A stretch of 64,000 nucleotides of DNA from contig JAHLJZ010000086.1 of the NCBI GenBank assembly GCA_025602915.1, positions 33,541 to 97,540 of the forward strand, given 5' to 3'. Below are positions 58,195-64,000 of this stretch, one piece after another. The stretch's first letter is position 1; every line of letters begins with the position of its first letter. The position numbers were made by a program, and so were the translations under genes. This stretch comes from Paraphysoderma sedebokerense (taxonomy: Eukaryota > Blastocladiomycota > Physodermatomycetes > Physodermatales > Physodermataceae). A model generated the notes under the pieces. It made no database searches and had not been told where the DNA came from. It saw only the letters and a program-made list of their open reading frames with translations.

Positions 58195-58255
58195 TTCTAG
58201 TGATGCAGACTGTCTGAAAGTTTATAGACAGTTTGGCGGATTTTGCTCCCTAGAG
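58195..58255 (+). promoter_or_regulatory. Candidate SECIS element in the SELENOK 3' UTR
   Basis: Hairpin about 130 nt after the TGA. Basal helix TTCTAG (58195-58200) pairs with CTAGAG (58250-58255). The quartet is TGAT (58201-58204) facing GGAT (58238-58241), allowing tandem G-A pairs. The upper helix CAGACTGTCT (58206-58215) pairs with AGACAGTTTG (58226-58235) over ten base pairs, one a G-U. The apical loop GAAAGTTTAT begins with an unpaired A-run, as in type I SECIS. The 5' internal loop is unusually short. Found by eye, not by a covariance search. Confidence 0.65.
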
Positions 58256-58948
58256 CTGTTCGTTGTACAAAAGATTAATAATTATTAATGGTATTCTATA
58301 TTTGAAGTGTTAAATTGAAACTTTTTCGGCTAATTTGATCTATGCCGCCATGAAATTTTGCGATTCCTTCGAGATCGCCGTTATTATTTAACGGACGAAA
58401 AACTCATTGTGAATTGAAAACCCTATACAGTTCAGTCATTGAAATATTGCATAGGTCTGGCGATAGAAATGAAAACACTTGTGAGAGGAAATTTTCCTGA
58501 TTTTCACAGATCGTCACGTAAGGACATAAGTTTGCAAAGGGCCAAAAGCTTGAACAGATACCAGAGAATCAATCATTACACACATAAACATTCCAGGCAC
58601 CGCGATCATTATATCGAATAAAACTTTTACACATCTCAGACACATCCAGATTGAAGGGAGTCCTCGAAGAACCATTGCTCTGTAAATTGGAGAAACCTTC
58701 GCGCCATGTCTTCGTTGCGCCGGTATATATGAAGACGCATATGTTCCGAATTAAAAAAGAAATTATAAATGTTACTGCCTCTAAATGTATGTTCTGAATC
58801 TCAGAATGTGAGAGTGTGCATTCAAAGGTTATAATTGAGGTTTTCCGAACAAGATCACTAAGGAAGCGTGGCCAAATTGCTACAAAATGTAAAAACCAAT
58901 TCCTTCTAAAATCCTACACCGTTAGATCGCATCAAAAGAAATATCACA
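58256..58948. other. Intergenic region SELENOK-metaxin
   Basis: About 690 bp. An open frame at 58439-58621 has no recognisable content. It holds the end of the SELENOK 3' UTR and the metaxin promoter. Confidence 0.45.
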
Positions 58949-60818
58949 ATGCCGTCGGAACTCTATTGCTGGCCTCCGCTCTCGGGGGCATCTTCTGTGG
59001 ACTTGCCCTCTTGGGACCCTTTTTGCCTTACTGTGCAGGTACTGTGTCTTCTTGTACACTCAAATATCTATGGAGGTTTGAGTTGAGTTTTCAACTCTGA
59101 GGAACTAATTCTTCTCCAAAAATGTTTAGACTCTCCTTCTATTCACAAACACTCCCTTCGTTATCACTCCGACAACTGACCCTGATATCTCTCCGTCTGG
59201 TACCCTTCCTGTGCTCCGGGATGATTTACAAGTTGTTGGCGGGGTCCATCGTATAATTGATTACCTCCGCCGAAATGGATTTACAAAATTGCTAGAAGGT
59301 GAACCTGGTGCACCAGATGCTTTATCTAGCAAGGATCCAAAATGGGCTGACATGATCGGGTAAGCAGTCGATAGATCTTTGTAGTTTCTGTTTCGTCATG
59401 TCTAGAACAGTTTTCTTTTTTTGCTGTTGTTTGCTTCGATGCATTTTTAACCCACTCGCTGATTTGTCAACTTACCCCATTTTAATCAACAAAGATGCAT
59501 TTCTATGGTGGAAGATAAACTTTATGATATAATGGTATGATATTAATTTATATGATTTGCTCCGTCTTAAATCTTAACCGATTCGTTGCGTTCCGTGTCA
59601 CTTTCGCCAACACAGCAATATATCCATCATGTGTCGCCTACGTTTTCATCGTCTGCACATCAAATATATGCCTCGCAAATCTCTTTCCTTCGCTCGCTTT
59701 CATTCTATAAATCGGCCAAGAATAACGCTATTGCGAGACTGAATAAACGTAGCGATTGGAGTTGGGTCACTGGCAAAAAGACTAAACCTGTTGTTCGGGC
59801 CACGGAAAGCCCAATGAAAGCTCCTTCGTTATCAGCATCTACATCATTTGGAAAGATAGAGGCTGCTCCAGGAATGGTAGTAATCGGAAGTGATCCTGAA
59901 GTTTGCAGGTGGACGGACGAAGACGTAATGTTTTGCTACGAACCTTTAATTTTCAGGAAAGTTATCATATTAACATCGGTTCACAAACTACTATAGGTTT
60001 TTGCGGTAGCCCGACAGACATACAAAACCCTATCTTCACTGCTCTCCGACAACTCTTATTATTTTGGATCCGAACCGACAGTACTTGATGCCTTCGTTTT
60101 CGGGCATTTGGCGTTACATTATTATCCCGTTCTTTCTGCTGCCAATTCCGCTCCTGACGTCACTGATTCTACCAGATCAGTTCCTTCTTCTCCTGATTCT
60201 AGAGCGGCAACACCAACACCAACTTCTCCTGACACATTGCGGTCAATTCTTGAGGCTGAATTTCCATCCTTGGTGTCATACCTGGAAAGAATTCATTCTC
60301 AATATTTTACAAAATCCAATCAATCTTTCGTGATCGCTACTTCTTCATTATCAATCTTACCTTCCTCTCCAAACTCTCTTTCTCGATCCTTCCCGACAAT
60401 TTCACCAGCAGCAATTATTGATTCTCTTCGTAATTTTCAATTACCGTCGATTGATTCCGTTCGCTCTAGTATTACTTCGCTCCCGACTTCTATCCGCACG
60501 TACTATGCCAATCTCCGTTCATTCCGATATTCAGGGGAACAACCAAACGGTTGGAAGGCAAGGGTACAAAGAATTTGGAGACAAGATGTCACTCAGTCAA
60601 TAATGACCGTTTTAACTGGTGTTGGTGTATTGATAGTTTACATCAACATCGTAAAACGAGCGGAGATGAGAAAGGTTCAGGGTCTGCTGGAAGAAATTCA
60701 GCAAGGTGAAGCAGGTGATGGCAGAGGAGGTGAGAGGGATCGCGGTGTCAGTGCTAGAGATGCCAACAATGACATGGTTGATGTCAGCGGAGATATGGAT
60801 TGGGATGACGACGAGTAG
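58949..60818 (+). CDS. SAM37: Metaxin / Sam37 (Tom37), mitochondrial outer-membrane sorting subunit
   Basis: Peripheral subunit of the SAM complex that inserts beta-barrel proteins. Exon 1 (58949-59038) has the metaxin N-terminus MPSELYCWPPLSGASSVDLP. Exon 2 (from 59130) continues the thioredoxin-like half: TLLLFTNTPFVITPTTDPDI, SPSGTLPVLRDDLQVVGGVH and RIIDYLRRNGF. The helical half contains QISFLRSLSFYKSAKN (about 59.7 kb) and the signature GSEPTVLDAFVFGHLALHYY (about 60.05-60.13 kb), reached after short introns. The C-terminal exon is Ser/Pro-rich, then has a membrane-like segment (SIMTVLTGVGVLIVYINIV) followed by a charged tail. Outer-membrane anchoring through this segment is inference. 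The domain order fits fungal Sam37 and animal metaxin 1. Confidence 0.85.
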
Positions 60819-61022
60819 ATGTGATAATAATACAGTATAATAATATGTAGTCTCGGTGCTACAGGTGGTTCAATGTATAGGTAGACATAGTAATCTCAGA
60901 ATTATCAGATTTATTTAGCTATTGCATTGAACTAAAATTCGGAAATACAACAATTTGACACCGTAAATCACTTAGATTGTCCTGACTAAATTCTGCTTAT
61001 AGTGATGACGAATATAATTCAT
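60819..61022. other. Convergent intergenic region
   Basis: About 200 bp between two convergent genes. No gene seen. Confidence 0.5.
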
Positions 61023-63596
61023 TTATAGCTTTGACTTTCCACCGCTACCAACAGGTGCTGAATTTTTGCCGTCAAATGTAGCAAAAGCGGAACGCTTGTA
61101 GAACGGGTGCTGTTATGTACAAAAAAGAATAACGTAATACGTTAGAAATGTTGCCACTATGGTGTCAATTCAATACTCATCTTGATAATTTATCTCCCTC
61201 ATAGGCAACACTGCGCTTTTTGATGAATGAAAATAAGTCAAACCTTATCAATAACAGTTGGCAATTCCCCTTTCTTTCCGCCGTCCTGCTTTTCTTTTCG
61301 ATTTTCCTCTCGATATTCCATTGGCAAATAACTTCTTTTTCCTTCTCCAGTGTATATTTGGCGAGGTCTCCATATTTGTAATTTATCTTCTGATAAATGC
61401 TCAACCCAATGCGCCAACCATCCGGCAATACGTGGGATTGCGAAGAGAACAGGGAAAAAGTCAAGAGGGAAACCTGATGATTGGCGAGAATTGGAAGGCC
61501 ATGCGTTAGCATAGAAAAATGGGAACCGAGTAAGAATGCAAAGAAACGACAAATACCCATAGCTTTGTATATCAAACCACTATAAAAGTCAACATTAGGA
61601 TATAGTTTTCGTTCGATAAAATATTGGTCATTTAATGCTGCTTTTTCGAGTTCAACTGTGATCATCCAAAAAATTAGGTCAGATAAGCTGAGGCCAGTCG
61701 TGTTTTTCCTGAATTGATCTTTACCAGCCACCTCAATTAAGGGTTCTCTTCCGACAATTTCAAAAACTTCGTAAGCTACTTTTCTGATGATTTTGGCCCT
61801 TGGATCCTGTGGTTACGGCTCATCAGCAATTAAAAGTAAGCGCCTTATCTGTTTAAGCGAAGAACTTACATAATTTTTATATACTCTATGACCGAATCCC
61901 ATGAGCATCGCTTTCTTATTTTTGACATCTTCAATAAATTGGGGAACATTAGATGGGTGTTTAATGGACTCCAACATTCGTACAACTGCTTCATTTGCGC
62001 CACCGTGGAGAGGGCTAATTCAATTATAAAAATGCGGATGATTTATAACGGTTCGAGTAAAGGCTTCCTGAACGAAACACGGGCTTACCCATATAATGCT
62101 GCAGCGGCACCGGCGACGGCAGAATATGGATCGACGAGTGAAGAACCAATGTGTCTCATTGCAGCAGTCGAACAATTCAATTCATGATCGGCCTGTTGGT
62201 AATAATTAGTGCGTTAAATCCTCGAATTGTTTTTGACGTTGGGTTGAAGAGACTGAAACGTACGTGCAAAATGAAAAGGATATCCAAGGCTCTAGCAAGT
62301 TTTGGATTCGGTTTGTACTCGTTCTCGGATAGCCGGTCCATCATATATAAGAACATTTCGGTATATCCCATTCCATTGGGAGGATCCTGGGCATCGTGTG
62401 CGAATTAATCAGTAATTGTACAACACAAGTACAGAAATGACCAGAAAGTGAACGTGCAACATACATTATATTGTCGCCCAATCCTATGTCGGTAAGCCAT
62501 GGCGGCGACCTTTGTACAATGTGTCAGTTACCAGGTTGACGAAGTCAAGCGCAAACAACATACCGTGATACTTTTGCCCAGAAGTCGAAAAATCTGTTTG
62601 TTACGTAATCTAGAAGATTTCTGATAAATATAAGACCCTTGAAGAGAAGGATTTGCTTCGGGGTGAAATGTCGACATGGCTGATGAAAAAAACAGGTCGT
62701 CAGTGGCTGCATAAAAATGTTCAAAATGACAGAGCAAATACTTTACCAGCGATAGCTTTATATTGAAGACAGAGGAAGTGAATTTATTGGAAGAACGTAG
62801 GTTAGCAAAACTCTGATAAATTTTAGCTAATGATAAGTTCTGTCTAGGCAAACCGACCTGATATGAACATGCCCATAGGACTAAGGACGAAAAGGCAGGA
62901 CGTTAATCTATCGAAAGCAATACAGCAATTCATATGAGAAAACAGCTTACTGAGAATCATAATTAAAACTCTTCATCAATTCGGTGAATTTTGAATGGAC
63001 GAAAGTATGATGCAAGACTTCGTGTTCAAAATGCGCAAATTCGGATTTAGTTGGTAATTCCCCATAAATGAGTAAATACGCCACCTCAAGGAAAGTTGAC
63101 TTTTCTGCCAATTCCTCTATTGGATAGCCTCGGTATCGGAGAATCCCTTTCTCGCCGTCAATCTCTGTAATCTTGGAACGAGCTACTGCAGTATTTAAGT
63201 AAGACGGGTCGAAAACTCTATAACAACACGACAAGCGGCCGAAATGCCGAAGAGCGTGAGCGTTAAGACATGGGTCAATCTTATAAGGACAAACGTCGCC
63301 TACCGAATCCCTTCATCTCTTGCAACTATCTTCTGAAATTCGGTCGCTTTTATGGTTCCATCTTCAATAGGGATCTGATAGATTTTACTGGTACGGTTGT
63401 CGAGGACGGTTAACGTATCAGGCTGAGATGCATGTGGAACGACCACAAATGTCGATGGCTTAACATTATCAGTCGAGGACGAAGAAGATGCGGGAACGGG
63501 AGCTGGAATGGTCCATGACTGATTAGAGTTCGGGTCCTTCAAAATTAAATTCGCGGAATGCGTGGTCGGAGTTTGCTTATCGTTTTTCTGCCCCAT
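61023..63596 (-). CDS. CIT2: Citrate synthase with C-terminal SKL (peroxisomal type)
   Basis: Condenses acetyl-CoA and oxaloacetate. The ATG at 63596 gives [12 protein letters not shown] (an in-frame alternative lies 27 nt upstream). A Ser/Pro-rich leader precedes [19 protein letters not shown], then [40 protein letters not shown] and [16 protein letters not shown]. The next exons carry [14 protein letters not shown] (62.65 kb), [20 protein letters not shown] (62.15 kb), and the catalytic histidines in [15 protein letters not shown] and MGFGHRVYK (62.0-61.9 kb). The end reads [16 protein letters not shown] and then GSGGKSKL plus stop. SKL is a strong peroxisomal PTS1, and the N-terminus is not a typical mitochondrial presequence. 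A glyoxylate-cycle or fatty-acid-derived acetyl-CoA role is inferred. Confidence 0.92.
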
Positions 63597-64000
63597 TGTA
63601 ATTTGTGATAATCGCTTATACAAGAATCAGGTAGTCAAAAAATTGATGGATAGATGGATCGAGGGAAAGAGGGAGTGATAACGGGGTACTCCATCTGTCG
63701 CCATATCTTGTAAACAAACACACGTGAAATTCAAACTCCGAGATATATTCATGACATGATAATGAATGATGTACAATGGATTATCAGTATCTATAACTCA
63801 TACAATATAAATTTCGTTATACGAGTCATGGCTTGTGCTGCACTCTTTTGAACGATGTAATCAATTATAAAAATGATTCAAGATATTGCGGCCACAGGCC
63901 GGTGGCCCGGAATTGAAGCTCTGTTTCGGTCAGTTGATAGATCGGACCATAGGGTGGTTCTTTTCCTTCAAATAGCGCACGAGATTATCTGAAATCCTTC
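63597..64000. other. Upstream region of citrate synthase at the right edge
   Basis: Promoter side of the citrate synthase gene. No coding feature seen up to the window end. Confidence 0.5.

Overview
The window is intron-rich eukaryotic DNA, clearly fungal in gene content. Introns are short (about 50-300 nt) with GT/AG ends, and genes are closely packed on both strands. Two features point to an early-diverging, probably zoosporic fungus (chytrid or blastoclad grade) rather than a yeast or mushroom. The first is a CIMIP2/FAM166-type ciliary microtubule inner protein (30.6-31.7 kb), expected only in organisms with a flagellum. The second is a selenoprotein K gene with an in-frame TGA and a SECIS-like hairpin (57.2-58.3 kb); selenoproteins are absent from the well-known higher fungi but have been reported in some early-branching fungal lineages. 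The lineage call is inference. All exon joins were made by eye from reading frame, splice sites and family resemblance.

Layout. 0-2.6 kb: mitochondrial aspartyl-tRNA synthetase, running off the left edge. 3.3-15.3 kb: four related RhoGAP genes (A+, B+, C-, D+) with differing WW and PH content; copy D has lost the arginine finger and a second signature residue. 15.7-20.8 kb: a mitochondrial carrier and the kinetochore protein Dsn1. 21.9-26.0 kb: Cks1 (with a 13-nt microexon and a GC-AG intron) and a Vps9-type Rab5 GEF. 26.2-28.0 kb: a JmjC protein. 28.3-30.1 kb: a small heat-shock protein fused to a LEA-like 11-mer repeat, with a signal peptide and a C-terminal KTEL. 30.6-31.7 kb: the ciliary protein. 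33.3-41.6 kb: an unrecognised protein with a bacterial plasmid-like fold pattern, NAF1, and a protein kinase with an NPF-repeat tail. 42.2-50.5 kb: NBS1, AAR2 and a short-chain dehydrogenase. 50.8-63.6 kb: eIF3c, Nfs1, selenoprotein K, metaxin/Sam37 and a citrate synthase ending in SKL.

The genes do not form one pathway; most are housekeeping. The most unusual items are the secretory sHSP-LEA fusion, the selenoprotein K gene, the RhoGAP cluster with a probable catalytically dead member, and the NPF-array kinase. I saw no transposon, CRISPR array, rRNA or convincing tRNA gene.
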